Assembly (NCBI GenBank): GCA_001466705.2
Contig: LATX02000189.1
Span: 744,001-808,000, forward strand
Source: Moniliophthora roreri
Lineage: Eukaryota > Basidiomycota > Agaricomycetes > Agaricales > Marasmiaceae
Direction: 5' to 3'
DNA: 64,000 nt
Of the stretch, positions 45,881 through 57,811 are shown piece after piece (within the stretch, counting starts at the first letter, position 1; each line of letters begins with the position of its first letter). Below the pieces are notes generated by a model, which searched no databases, was not told the DNA's origin, and worked only from the letters and a program-made list of their open reading frames with translations. The translations under genes and the position numbers were made by a program.

Positions 45881-48230
45881 TCATGTTGAATTCAGTGCTC
45901 TCCGGCCCCCCGGCAATCTCGCTGGTGCGAAGCTGTTATCAGTGACAACCTCTTGTGACGCAGGTGGCGTAAGCAAGCTAGGTGCTGGTGCAAGATTTCC
46001 GCTCTCTACATTCACCGTTATGACGTTTCTCGAAGCATTGACTTGACGCCCATAAGTGTTTCCGTCGGTATCGCTATACGAAAATGTGTTGTTGTTGGTA
46101 CTACCTGCAGATGTCGTTCCTGCAATATACAATGAGCAGGCACTTTGCAGGAGGATTAGGGCCACGTTTACCTGCCACTTGATGGGAATGGATTGTGGAA
46201 CCAAGAATAAACGGGGCAGGTAGCAATTCTCGATCGTATGAGTGGTCGACAAGAAACACGTCTGTCATGTTACCATGTAAAGTTAACTGTGGACGAGCCA
46301 TCAACATTTCCGAACTCACTGTTGGTAAGGTTCAGAACGAGAGGATACGAAAATACATCGGTGACGACAGGGTTATCATTGTGCGCCGACCTGACAGTCC
46401 CTGAGGAGATTTGCTGGATGTTCTGTTGATTTTCAGGATGTTTTCGAGCTTTCGCAAGGATATAAATATGACACATACCTGGATACTAGCATTAGCCAAA
46501 TATGACTGCACATTCTCATACTCTAAGTCTTGAGACCAGACGACATGAGTGGCCACACCAGACCCGCTCACAATGTCAGCTTCAATGTGAATCTGGCGGT
46601 TAGCTATGACTGTGATCACGGCATCATCTCCTTCGAAGTCAGCAACAGCATGCGACTCTGCGAACAGCTCGGCAGAGTAGAAGGTAATGTTTCCGGTGGT
46701 GCGCTCAGATGATGAGTCCACAAGAACCTGTAACACTCCGGACACGAACCAGTTCTGCAGGATTGCATGATTATCCTCTGCCGATGATACATCAATGGTA
46801 AAGTTGTGCGGCTGGCCATCGGTGAGAAGCGGAACAAATGGTGTCAAGTCGAGGAAGTACGTGGGTAAATCGATAGCACCTGAAAGAAAGGTTAATTGCT
46901 GGGATGAGATTAAGGAAGAGAACTCACCATACGCTGTTATTGGCCTTGCAGAAGTTGGGTCAGCCCACGCCAGAATGACGTTAAATATTCGTACCTCCAC
47001 GCGGCGGGCGAGATAGCACCAGTGAATAAAACGGCATATGGAAATACTACTCCTGCGACCATACCGTCGATAAGAAGTCGTACTTCGCGGAAGGGGCCTT
47101 GACCGAGGGTAACGCCGTCCGGAAGATCGCCAAGGAATTCATTGGGAGCATTAGAGTACTGTATATCTCATGAGAAAAATTGAATATGGACTGAGTGAAC
47201 GTTGTCCTGAAACTTACCCAAAATTCTTCTTCACCATTTCCTGAAGCATAAAGCTCAGCGTAAACTTCGATGGCATTCTGAGGTAGAGTAAGATTAAGCT
47301 TGAATGACAGTGATCAATAGTCGAAGTGACGAAACAAATTGTCCCTTACGGAGAATCCGGGAGGGACGGAAGCATCGTTCCCCGTATCGTTCGCGAGAGT
47401 CGACAAGGGGAAGATAGCATCCGCTTGTTTTGCTACAGGTGCCGTCGACGAAGAACCATAGAACGTCGCATGCAGTACCGCTAGACGGTTCGTTTAGTCA
47501 GAATGGAATGATTACCCATCATGATAAAGTTCTTACTAGAGTACACCCCGTCCAATCCTTCCTGGATGAGATTATCAAGTTGCAAGATGAAGGTTCCTGG
47601 TTTGGCGAAAAGCGGAGTATAGCGGGTTACATCTTTGATGTATGTCCAAATGATTCCGTCTCCACGCGTTGGTTCGGGAGTTGATGTTCGCCAAACTGAA
47701 ACGATAAAGGACAGACTCTAGTCGGGAGCAACCACCACACTTACTTTCCACATTCTGGAACGTGAAGATCCCAAGACGGTCAAATTGAGTTCCGTTCGAG
47801 GTAACTGTAAAGTTTAACGTTATCGCAGACCAGGAGCCTACAGGGCCGCAGTCTGTTGGAGGGCTGACATTACGAGGGACATATTCGAAAGGGGCTTTGG
47901 TCGTGACAATAGGCAGACGTACGTGAACTGAACAACTTCGGACCTAAGAATTGAAGGTTGTAGTCAATTTCATCGGTGGCATGATGTGATGTCTTCTTAC
48001 ATCCCAAACGAGAAAGCAAAATCTCTCCTACATCAACAAAGGAAGAACCGGATGGTAATCAATAGGCCAAGAACATGTCAAGCGACTGACCGTAGAACCT
48101 GGATGGTGCATTGCGCCGCATCTTGGGGCACCGGTGGAGGTTGAGCGACCTGGAAGTCAACGAGTCTAGCTCCAAGAGAAGTGGACACACTGGTGAAAAG
48201 GTGCCCTAGAACAAGCAACAGGTAACGCAT
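45881..48230 (-). CDS. PNGase A-like peptide:N-glycanase, copy 2
   Basis: Same family and exon plan as copy 1. The signal peptide is MRYLLLVLGHLFTSVSTSLG, followed by ARLVDFQVAQPPPVPQ. It has SPPTDCGPVGSWSAITLNFT-like and EPTRGDGIIWTYIKDVTRY blocks, PLFAKPGTFILQLDNL, GPFREVRLLIDGMVAGV, ITAYGAIDLPTYFLDLTPF, AILQNWFVSGVLQV and, near the end, NTFSYSDTDGNTYGRQVNAS. It is the most divergent of the three (e.g. FYSAELFAE where the others have YEVEPYA or YDVEPYA). Introns are about 45-60 nt throughout. It is followed head-to-tail by copy 3, 280 bp upstream of its start. Confidence 0.85.
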
Positions 48231-48510
48231 GACGAGGAAAAGGGAGGTATCAGTACTGTGTACACGAGCATCTGTGTTATAAGAGAATCGGCAACACCGG
48301 TGTGAACTCAGAGATGGGAAAAGCCGCTTATTAGGCTGTGTCCATGCGGTAGTAGGCTTCGACGAGGGAAAATGTTCGTTCATCGAGCAACCAAGCCAAC
48401 AAGCACCGGAGCTCGATATCTGATGCTTTCAACAAGGTACAATCTCCCGGGATCAATGCCACGAAATGCACTGCTCAAGTCATGATCGGATTTACGCACA
48501 CTCACGTAGA
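48231..48510. promoter_or_regulatory. Spacer between PNGase A copies 2 and 3
   Basis: 280 bp between the start of copy 2 and the stop of copy 3 (both minus strand). It holds the copy 2 promoter. No motif is identified. Confidence 0.35.
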
Positions 48511-50851
48511 TTACAACTCCAGCTCAAGCTTTAAGAAGCTCCAGGTAACAGGTAAACGGGTACCAGCAAACCGATGTTCTAGGCCATCGGGACTCACGAG
48601 GCTAAGGCTCGAAGAATAATGCTCCTTCGCGCTCCCGGACCCAGAAAGAGAACTACTTTCCTCATCCAGGGTAATGTTGTTGAATGCTGCATTGATGCGA
48701 CGGTTATAGGTATTCCCAGATGCGTCCTTGTAGCTGAAGATGTTGTTATTGGTGCCGTTGCCCGTGTTTCCGCCTTTCCGCATGGAGAAAAAGCCGTCTA
48801 GAGAAACGTTAATGAACGAATGCCAACTCATACGAGCTTACGGTACTCACTAGCGGTCTGCTGATTATAAATGGTGGATGCGAGTATTAAGGGACTCGGT
48901 TGGATGCTACGATTGTACGAGTGGTCGATGTACGTCATGACTGGACATTGCGGTCAGCCACTCGTTGTAGTCACATGAATGGGGCACTGACAATCACGTC
49001 CATCCGGAGTCAAACTTCTCAACTCGACATTGAAGGGATAGTCGAACTGGTCAGAGACGGCCACTACGTTGTTATGAGTTGAGATGATTTGCCCAGTCGT
49101 GCTTTGCCTCAAGTGCTGTTCTTGAGTAATTAACACAGCAGCTAAGGACAGAGGAATATCGGCGTACCTGAGTGCTATTTTTGTAGATCTGAACATTAGA
49201 GTACTGAAGGTTCTGTTTGAACACGGCGTCAATACTAACACCGCTCCCAGAGACAATCGTGGACTCGATGTGGAGTTGCCGAGTGGCCTTCACTGTGATC
49301 TCTACTTCTCCGTTGTCTCTGACTATGGCAGCAGAGCTTTGTGCATACGGTTCAACGTCATAGATAGTCATCTTGCCAGTCGTAGGTTCCGTAGAGGAGT
49401 CGGTAACTATTTGCAACAGCCCAGAAACATACCAATTCTGGTTGATGGTGTGATCATCTTCTGCCGATACAATGTCAAGGCTGAAATTATGTGGATTCCC
49501 GTCGGTGAGAAGAGGAACGAAGGGTGTCACATCCAAGAAATAGGTAGGTTGGTCGAGGGCACCATAGGCAGCAATAGGTCTAAGAACAGAGTTACTTCGC
49601 AAAGTTAAATGATAGTAACCCCGGAAATTTACCTCCACAATGCAGGATTGAAGCCACCAGTAAAAACGACAGGATATGGAAAGGCAACGCCGGCCAGTTG
49701 ACCGTCAATTAGCAGACGAACTTCCCGGAAAGGACCATTTGGATACGTTGTGTTATCGGGAAGTTCCGAAATGTATTCGTTCGCAATGTTATTGTACTGT
49801 ACTTTCTTTCAATTGCCGAATGGTATGGTCAAGCAGCTAGACGAACCCAAAATTCCTCTTGTCCGTTCCCGGAAGCGAAAAGCTCGGCGTACACTTTGAT
49901 GGTGTTTCTAGGAAGCGTGATGTTCAACTGAAGAAGATGAACAATCATCAGTGACGACGTAGAGAAAATATTTGGTGACGGACTGAAAACGCTGGTGGTA
50001 CCGATGCTTCGTTTCCTGTGTTATTTGCCAGAGTTGAGATGGGTAGGATGAGATCAGACTTCTTGGCAGGTGGCGCAGTGAAGGAAGATGCATAGTAAGT
50101 AGCATAAAGGACAGCTAAAATGATTTCGATGTCGGCGTAGGCGCATGGTTGTTGTCTGAAACTCACTTGAATATATTCCATCCAAGTCTTCTCGAATCAG
50201 ATTGTCTAGTTGAAGAATAAAAGTTCCAGGCTCGGCGAACAAGGGAATGTATTGTGACACGTCTTTGACATATGTCCATATGATACCATCGCCGCGGGTG
50301 GGTTCCGGAGTCGAAGTACGCCAAACTGGGCGAGGAGTGAGTCAAATTGAAATAGCTTATTTGCAGAGCTAGGCTTACTTTCTGTATTGCGGAAAGTGAA
50401 GACGCCCAAACGGTCGAATTGTGTGCCATTGGAGGTAACAGTAAAATTGAGGGTGACCGCCGCCCATGATCCTGGAGGGCCACAATCAGTGGGAGGACTA
50501 TAAAGGATTCATGCTATCAGAGCGCTGCGAATTCTTGAGGAGATTGTAACTCACGTCAATTGAACCACCTCTGCTCTACCAACGATAAGCATCAGTTAAC
50601 CCATCTCAAGAAAATATATAGGCTTTTCCGCATACTTTCCAAACGAAAAGGCGAAGTCACGTCTAGTGACAAATATTATGAGCTGTGTATTCAGGGAGAG
50701 ACAAGGAAGCTTACTCCAAGACTTTGACCGTGCAGTATTTGACATTCTTAGGAACAACAGGTGGTTGTGCAAGTTGGAAGTTGACCAATCTGGTGCAGAA
50801 GCAGAGACTTGTGAGCGCAAACTGGACAGCAAGGAAGAGGAGAGGCGCCAT
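48511..50851 (-). CDS. PNGase A-like peptide:N-glycanase, copy 3
   Basis: Signal peptide MAPLLFLAVQFALTSLCFC, then TRLVNFQLAQPPVVPKNVKY, very like the copy 1 N-terminus. The family blocks follow in order: DCGPPGSWAAVTLNFTVTSN, DRLGVFTFRNTE, EPTRGDGIIWTYVKDVSQYI, PLFAEPGTFILQLDNL, GPFREVRLLIDGQLAGVAFP, AYGALDQPTYFLDVTPF, INQNWYVSGLLQIVTDSST and KMTIYDVEPYAQ, ending with a C-terminal Ser-rich and LKLELEL tail. A short exon encoding RDFAFSFGK matches the 27-nt exon 2 of copy 1. The start at 50851 is fixed by the signal peptide; a plus-strand open frame across this start is antisense. It is closer to copy 1 than to its direct neighbour copy 2. Confidence 0.85.
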
Positions 50852-51146
50852 AGTTCACGATACCTCGTCCATGCCTGGCCCCTTTTGAATAGGCTATTTG
50901 AAACACCATATCCTCCCGGATCCTTCGGAGGTGTCACGGAACTATTTCGTGTAACGAGTTTCAATCAAAGCCAGCTTGAAAATTTTGCACGCTTGAGGCC
51001 TTGAAAGCTTATAGTGGACGATTTGGCTCGAGCTCGGTGTCTGGGCGCTTTCCATAAAGGACATACGTAAACACACGTTTTTCCCACATTGGCTTTAAAA
51101 AGCCTTGCTGCATGCTCTTTCCTCCTAGAAACCCTCTCAATACCGT
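50852..51146. promoter_or_regulatory. Divergent promoter region, PNGase A copy 3 / SAP-repeat gene
   Basis: About 295 bp between outward-facing starts. No clear motif. A plus-strand frame crossing from copy 3 into this region is taken as antisense reading. Confidence 0.35.
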
Positions 51147-52441
51147 ATGGCGGTAAGCAAAGGCTCCCTCAGAGTCGAGTGTCAGCTGAAAAAAAGGTTT
51201 TTTTTTTTTTTAAGGATGGTGCATCTCCTCTAGAGTCTGTTAAAAAAGCTTACCAAAAGTTCAGCCGTTCCGAGCTTTTGCTTTTTCTCAAGGTGCGAAA
51301 CCTACCAACATCCGGCTCAGATTGCGAACTTGCTTCAAGGCTAGCAAACCATGATTTACACACGTATCACTTCCCAAACGGACCCCATATATCTCTCTGC
51401 CCCTCTACCGACTTAGCCTTGGTCACGCAAAAGCAAAAGACACGGCAAACCCAGACCCAGGACCTACCAATTGAGATCATTGCGGTCATTCTCGACCATC
51501 TTGGCGATTGGGAGCTAACGCGTGCCATCGGTGTACCTACAGCTCTTCCTCGACCCTTAGAGTGGTCGCGAGCGTCCCCCGTAGACCTCGCAATGATCTC
51601 CGGTGACGTCTCCCTCATTCGTGCCGCAGATCTCCTCTCCAATCCCCCAACAAAGATCGGTGCCGAAATAGCCATTCGGTTTGGCTATGTCAACGTCCTC
51701 GAATTCTTCCTATCCCATCATCATGATATCTTTCTCTCTGTCTTTCAAGGAGATCTCATTCCCATACGGGCGTCACGCCACGGTCGAACTGCTATTCTTT
51801 CCTGGTGGAAGCACGGGTTTGAACAGCACCCTGATCTGATACCGAAGCCGAAGCCAGGCTCCATCGCAGATGCGATAGACAGCGCTTCTAGGGCAGGTCA
51901 GATCGCTTCGTTAGATTGGTGGGTGAATTGTGGGCATCCTCTGGAGTACACGGAAGCCGCTCTAGAGTACGCCAGTGCGAAGAATCAGATTGCCGTGCTG
52001 GAGTGGTGGAAGCAGACGTCCAAAGCAACATCGTTGCCTTTGAAAATTGGACGAGTGATGGATATGGCGAGTACGGCTGGACACGTCGAGGTGTTGGAGT
52101 GGTGGGCTACTTCTCAGTTGGAGTTCAAGTACGATCGTCATGCCCTGCAGCATGCTAGTTGTCACGGAAAAGTGGACGTTCTGCAATGGTGGCTAGGAAG
52201 TGGATTGCAGTTAATCTTTGACCAGGATGCTCTGACCGGGGCCACTCGGCATAATCGAGCCGAGGTTCTCGAGTGGTGGGATAAGTCGGGGCTACCAATA
52301 CAATATCGGATGTGCGATATAGAGGAGGCGTTAGAGGATGCGATCGGGGGCGGTGAGGCTACTAGACGATGGTGGAAGCTAAAGGGAGTGGATTTTAACG
52401 CTAATGATAAAGAATGGATGAAGTTGCAATATCTGAACTAA
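51147..52441 (+). CDS. SAP-domain protein with Trp-Trp (ankyrin-like) repeats
   Basis: After a start exon of only two codons (Met-Ala at 51147-51152) and a 62-nt intron ending in T14-AAG, the protein reads DGASPLESVKKAYQKFSRSE, a SAP-like DNA-binding helix pair (SRSELLLFLKVRNLPTSGSD). Then comes an F-box-like stretch LPIEIIAVILDHLGDWELTR and at least six repeats about 33-36 residues apart, each holding a Trp pair: ILSWWKHG, SLDWWVNCG, VLEWWKQTS, VLEWWATSQ, VLQWWLGSG, VLEWWDKSG, with a final RRWWKLKG. These look like degenerate ankyrin repeats (ALEYASAKNQIAVLEWW). The alternative upstream start would translate the intron's T run. Role unknown; DNA or substrate binding is inference. Confidence 0.68.
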
Positions 52442-52631
52442 ATATTTCTGTTATTTTCTTACCCTCATGCATGTAGATCATCACACGGTTGTATACCACA
52501 ATGCTTCAATAGGATCTTTTATTTAGTCTCTGTATAACCTCTGCATGCAGTACGAATAAAATGAAAGTAACTAACGGCGCAAACTGCGGATGAATAAATA
52601 AATAAATAAACCACCGAATCCTCGGGATCCA

Positions 52632-53585
52632 TCAAAACTGGTGGTCAAACGCGTCGTCTGTGGCTGTAGCGTTTGCTCTGGCTGCATTGCCGTTCACCGG
52701 CTCGTCTGCCCTTCTCGGACCGGGACCGTACAGACCACCTTCGGGGTCCTCTGGGAACTCGGTGGATTCGGTTGTTGAAGCAACGCTGCTTGCCGCCATA
52801 GACGACCTGCTCTTCTTCTTCTTGGCCTTCTTTCGTTGTTGCTGTTCCGATAGATTATATGCATCCTCAGTCCTAGCCCATCTATCCTTCTTTTCCTTTT
52901 TCTTCTTACTCTTCTTCGATCCACCACCGGAAACAACTGCGTCATCAAAGTTGGCGGGGTAATGCCACCGGCCAGACGAGTTAGAGTTGTTGTTAGCACT
53001 GTAGTATTGCTCATCTTCAGGACGCCATAGGCCATCATTTTGGTTGCGATTTCTGTGATCGTCTCCATCTGAAGAAATGCTGAGACTGGAGCTTCCTATT
53101 TGTCCTTCTTCGAGAGGCTGTCCCTCGAGGGTAGAGTGAGGGAGACGATCCTTGTAGCGGTTGGCCCACTGAGATTTCCGTTCTTTGCGTCGGATTTCAG
53201 TGGTGTCAACGAGACCCCATTTCTGGGCCCATTTGGGGGTTCGGGCATGGTTCTTGTTATTTCGTATGTTCTGAATGTAAAAATTGTGACCATGTCCTGT
53301 TGTTTAGCTACGTTAGAACGCTGATCAGGATCTACAAGTCGAAGCTCAGACTCACCAGGGATGTAACCACAGATAGTCAGCAGTAAATTGATCCAAAAAT
53401 CAGTCCCGATCCCAAACCTCGCCGCTACAGCTGCGGGGTAGTCAGTGCATGCGACCACCAAGTAATAAAGTTTTGAGAAGCTCACCGACCGGCGGGAATA
53501 ATGTCCCAAGTATGAACAAGAAGAAGGCGTATCCATGATGTCGCCTGGGTTTTTCAGGAATAGTCAGCGTTGGTGTACGTTCCAT
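52632..53585 (-). CDS. PMP3/UPF0057-family small membrane protein with a long basic C-terminal tail
   Basis: The start is MERTPTLTIPEKPRRHHGYA. Two hydrophobic segments follow: FFLFILGTLFPPVAVAARFG and FWINLLLTICGYIPGH, the Pmp3 (stress-related proteolipid) pattern of about 55 residues. The protein then continues, unlike yeast Pmp3, with a cytosolic tail of about 190 residues: TPKWAQKWGLVDTTEIRRKE, Ser/Asp/Asn-rich stretches, two Lys runs (KKSKKKKEKKDR, RKKAKKKKSR) and an end DDAFDHQF. Introns near 53434-53484, 53302-53357 and 53548-53562 boundaries are fixed by the frame. Yeast Sna3 and Sna4 are longer members that act in vacuolar sorting; whether this protein is similar in role is inference. 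Confidence 0.75.
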
Positions 53586-54101
53586 ATAGATGATGGCAGT
53601 GAATTGGGCAGAATAAATAAGTTCTACAATCCGGATATATGGGTCTCAGGCCACTCTTGGACTCTAGGTGCCGGACCTCGAGAGCCCATGGTCGATTTGA
53701 ATTACGGACCAGCTGTGACGAATGCAGTACTTATCCGCTCCTGTGCCCAAAGAAGGAAATCGAACTGTACGGTGGACCACATACTTTGGTTTGAGATCAA
53801 TTTTCGAGGGAATGTAATGTGCTGGATTCATTGTCGAGGTAAAGAGGAGAGACGATGAGCATCAAGCAACCACAATTGTGATCCCAAACTGTCCAAGACT
53901 TGGGCACGTGGGTCCCGCGGAATTCAATTTCCTGATCCACCAACTTGTCCTTCAACCACCACGTCCGGAGCCATCTGGTACCCTCGATTCCCTTCTTTGT
54001 TTCTCGTTCTCGTTGGTGTGCGTCCTGATCACGGATTCTGGGAATATCTGACCGATTTCCACTCCTTAGCCCACTCGTTTTGATACGATACTGCATTCGA
54101 C
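53586..54101. promoter_or_regulatory. Divergent promoter region, PMP3-family gene / C2H2 gene
   Basis: About 515 bp between outward-facing starts. The plus-strand open frame 53535-53858 overlaps the first exon of the PMP3-family gene and has no domain. No specific motif is identified; the region upstream of the C2H2 start is pyrimidine-rich (53960-54010). Confidence 0.35.
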
Positions 54102-55948
54102 ATGGACCCAGAGGAGCCTGTACTGGACCTATCCGATGTCATGCACAATGATACCATAGACGACGAACACCATACGCCATATTCCTCACACAGTCCCGAC
54201 GATGACGCGCATTCGCCTACTGGTCGACTTTCTGAACCTTCCATGTCTCCTTTGTCGCCCCGTTTTCCCGGCACGACGCTTTCGCAATCCAGATCACAGA
54301 GTGACCCTTCGTTCAACTCTGAAGAACTCTTTGAACGCGAGATAGCCACATTGTTGACTCAGAGTCAGACTACACAGTCACATGCGACCAATGCACTTCT
54401 TACAGCTGCAGCTCAGCAGCGGCAGGCATCCGAGAATGTCGACCACAGTCAAGAGACGGGAGCCGGGGCCTACTTGAGTAATTTGGCTGCTGTGCTTCAT
54501 GCTGCACAAGCCCCAGACGCAGAAGGACGTGCCGCATTGGAGCTCATCCAGCTAGCATCCGGAGACGCTGCATACAGGGACAGCTACGCACCGAGAACAA
54601 CTCGCCCTGCTCCTTCCTTCCATTCTCTTACAGCAGAAGAACACTCATCAGAGATTCAGGAACCCGCGCGCAAAAAGAGAAGACACGACGCACCGGTGGT
54701 AGGGGCTCGTCCTGATGGACTCTCAAATGGGGCACCCAATATACCCACCGAGTTCCCAGATATCACAGACATCCTAACGCAACTCTCTGCCCAGTTTGAC
54801 GTTGAAGCTGAGCGACATACGACTCAAGCACTCTCTGGTATACGAAGTACTGTCGCGTCTAGTACGCCAAACTCGTCTCCTGTTCTAGCCCCTTCCAACC
54901 GCGGCTCCCTCGCCAACACTCCCTCGACTTCAGCCACGCCTATGGCATCTACTAGTAAGAAGGGTGGGAAGCGAGCCAGAGTTACCGGGGATAAAGGCAA
55001 CGGTCTTCATATCTGTGAGCAGCCACAATGCAAGAAGTCGTTCACTCGGCGCAGTGACCTTGTCCGTCACATGCGTATTCATACTGGAGAGCGGCCTTTT
55101 GTATGCAGTCATGATGGTTGCGGGAAGACCTTTATTCAGGCAAGCATCACACCCCAGAACATGACTGCCGCAGTATTGATAATCTATACAGAGATCCGCT
55201 TTACACGTCCATTCTAGAGTCCACACTGGCGAGAAACCACACTGCTGTGAATATCCAGGGTGCGGAAAACAGTTTGGTGACTCGAGCAGTCTCGCTCGCC
55301 ACCGCCGCACGCATACTGGCAAGCGACCATACAAGTGCGAAGATCCACAATGTGAGAAGACGTTTACGCGGCGTACGACTCTGACTCAACATATGCGGAC
55401 TCATGATCCCAATTGGGAGCCAGATCCCAACTTGTAAGCGGCATACTGATGACTTCGTGCTTGTTATGCTAAATAAATTGAATAGGAAATATAGCTTCAA
55501 GGGAAAGAAACGAAGGCCGGATGATGATGACGATCCAGAATTGACAGAGACTGTGCTTTCCGCGCTGTTCAACTCCAACACCGCTAGTGCTCAGGCTCAA
55601 GCAGGAGATGACTCGCTCGAAGTCAGGGTTGCCAACCTGAGCGCTGAAATTGCTGCAGCAATTGCTCAAGCAAATCACCGAGTGTACGATGATGATGAGG
55701 AGGACGAAGAGGAAGAGGAGGACGAAGAAGAGTCGGATTACGAGCAAGCTGGTAGAGAGACCATTGGCCCAAACACGAGTGGCATTCGAGGACTTGGGGC
55801 AGATATGGGTGGTGGTGGTGGTGTTTTGAAGGCAGTTTCGCAACCGCGTGCACAGTCGGAAGGAAATGACAGTGATCATTTCCCTATACCCCTTCGAACG
55901 AGAAGGACGAAAGAAACGGAGACAACTGCCGGCGCAACACGGAATTGA
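54102..55948 (+). CDS. Transcription factor with four C2H2 zinc fingers
   Basis: A disordered, acidic and Ser/Pro-rich N-terminus with a basic patch PARKKRRHD; then four tandem C2H2 fingers: [19 protein letters not shown] with the second His in [16 protein letters not shown] joined to [30 protein letters not shown], and [19 protein letters not shown], each with HTGE/K linkers. A Lys/Arg segment ([10 protein letters not shown]) and an acidic run of about 20 Glu/Asp close the protein. Finger 2 is split by an intron at 55140-55191 whose donor is GC, not GT (CAG then GCAAGC). A second intron near 55435-55486 has a normal GTAAGC donor. Targets unknown; nuclear. Confidence 0.85.
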
Positions 55949-56230
55949 TTGAAAAGAGGAAGACCACATACTGCATTCTATCATATTGTACAACTACCTG
56001 TATAAACTTGGCTAATGTTCTTGGTGGCTCGCATCTCATTCTGTCAGTCCGGAAAGCGGGCCGCAAGGCTAGGGGGTTTCGAGCTTTCACGTGATTTTCT
56101 GTTACCCCTAACCATGACGAAACTGTACTTGTGGTTCCCAGAATCCTTCCTGGCTGTCCGAGTCGTTCCGTTTATTTATATTTCAAACTTGGCACACATT
56201 TAACTCCCATTCTCGTCTTGAACCATCACA
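55949..56230. promoter_or_regulatory. Upstream region of FBP1
   Basis: About 280 bp between the C2H2 stop and the FBP1 start, both plus strand. It contains TCACGTGA at about 56088-56095 (CACGTG core) and an A/T-rich patch near 56166-56185. No carbon-source site can be identified by eye. Confidence 0.3.
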
Positions 56231-57600
56231 ATGGCCTCTGAAGAACCACCAAGCACCGATCTCATCACCCTCACCCGGTTCGTAACCTTCACATTGAAGC
56301 TCATTTTTCCACCAACTCGTCGCTTTCAGTCATGTTCTGCATGATCAGCTCCGATTGGGTCCAGCAGCGACAGGCGACCTGACACTGCTGCTGACTGCCA
56401 TACAAGTTACCTCCAAGTTCATCGCAACGAACGTCAGAAGAGCTCGCCTTATCAACCTGTGAGTAGTGACCCCATTTCTTATCGATGCCGGCTAGGCTCC
56501 AACTCACACGATCCCAAAGCGTCGGATTAGCTGGAGAAACCAACGTCCAAGGAGAAGAGCAAAAGAAGCTCGATGTTTTATCAAATGATATCATGATCAA
56601 CGCACTTCGGGCATCCGGAAAGACTGCTGTGCTCGTCTCAGAGGAACTCGAGGAGGCTATCATCATCGAGGAGAAGAACCGGGGAAAGTACTGCGTCGTG
56701 TTCGATCCACTGGACGGTAGTAGCAACATCGACGCTGGTGTCAACATTGGAACTATTTTCGGGATCTATAAGATCGTACGTGAGCTAGTCTATCGCGGCG
56801 GGTGACTGTGTTAATTGGATTCGTATTCATAGCGACTGGACTCGATTGGAACGATCCAGGATGTCCTGAGGCCAGGCAGTGAGATGGTTGCTGCTGGATA
56901 TACCATGTAAGTCAGTACCGGATCTTGTTTAAGTATAACTCCTTCTGATGCTCTAAACTAGGTACGGATCTTCCGCAAATTTAGTGTTCTCCACAGGCCA
57001 AGGAGTCAACGGTTACACTCTAGACCCTGCCCTTGGCGAATTCATTCTCACACATCCCGATGTGCGTGTCGCTTCAATATATCACATTGATTCTTACGCA
57101 CTCATATTTCCATCTGCCTATGCTCAATTATAGATCCGCATTCCTCCTCGGGGCAAGATATACTCCTTTAATGAAGGGAACTCCCTGTATTTCCATCCCC
57201 CAGTCGTCAAATACTTGAACTCCATCAAGTACCCCACGAATGGCAAGTCACCATACAGTGCCCGTTACATTGGCTCTATGGTGGCCGATGTGCACCGAAC
57301 TCTGCTATACGGAGGCATCTTCGGATACCCAGACGATAAAAAGAGCAAGAAGGGGAAACTTAGGCTTTTGTATGAAGCGTTCCCGATGGCGTACCTGACT
57401 GAGCAGGTGAGCGCATCCTCCCTGAGATTCCTACATCGTCTGATCGCGTTCTGGGACAGGCTGGAGGTATTGCTACAACCGGAACTAAGCGTATCTTGGA
57501 CATTGTCCCCACGGATATTCACGAGCGCTGCCCGGTCTTTTTGGGTTCCCGAGATGACGTGCAGGATTTAATGAAGTTTTATCAGGAAGAATCATCATGA
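56231..57600 (+). CDS. FBP1: Fructose-1,6-bisphosphatase
   Basis: Hydrolyses fructose-1,6-bisphosphate in gluconeogenesis, in the cytosol. Metal and substrate motifs: [45 protein letters not shown] (the family signature), GTIFGIY, and [20 protein letters not shown] with the sugar-phosphate-binding Tyr and Arg; it ends [20 protein letters not shown] and [16 protein letters not shown]. About 340 residues. Exons are joined by six introns (about 56280-56330, 56460-56519, 56776-56832, 56910-56962, 57061-57133, 57406-57460). The N-terminus ([16 protein letters not shown]) has no presequence. Alternative frames on the minus strand across this gene are antisense. Confidence 0.94.
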
Positions 57601-57811
57601 AAGCAAAGTTGTTGCATGTGTACTTGGATAGTATAGTTACAATAGGAAATACGTTGTACTATAAACGCGTCTCGGCTCCTCGGTAAGTAAAAGGACCGAG
57701 GAGAGCGACCATCACCGAGGTTCACATGACCCACTTCTATCCTTTTTTCGCCATACCGAGGGCATGTCACTCCGTATAAGGCTTCCTTCAATCAAACGCA
57801 ACGACTCCAAA

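Noticed and set aside
52694..53068. Minus-strand Arg-rich frame overlapping the PMP3-family tail
   Set aside because: It is a shifted frame of the Lys/Arg-rich tail; the tail frame continues from the membrane part and ends naturally at 52632.
56301..56747. Minus-strand open frame of 148 residues across FBP1
   Set aside because: Antisense to the highly conserved FBPase exons, with no domain.
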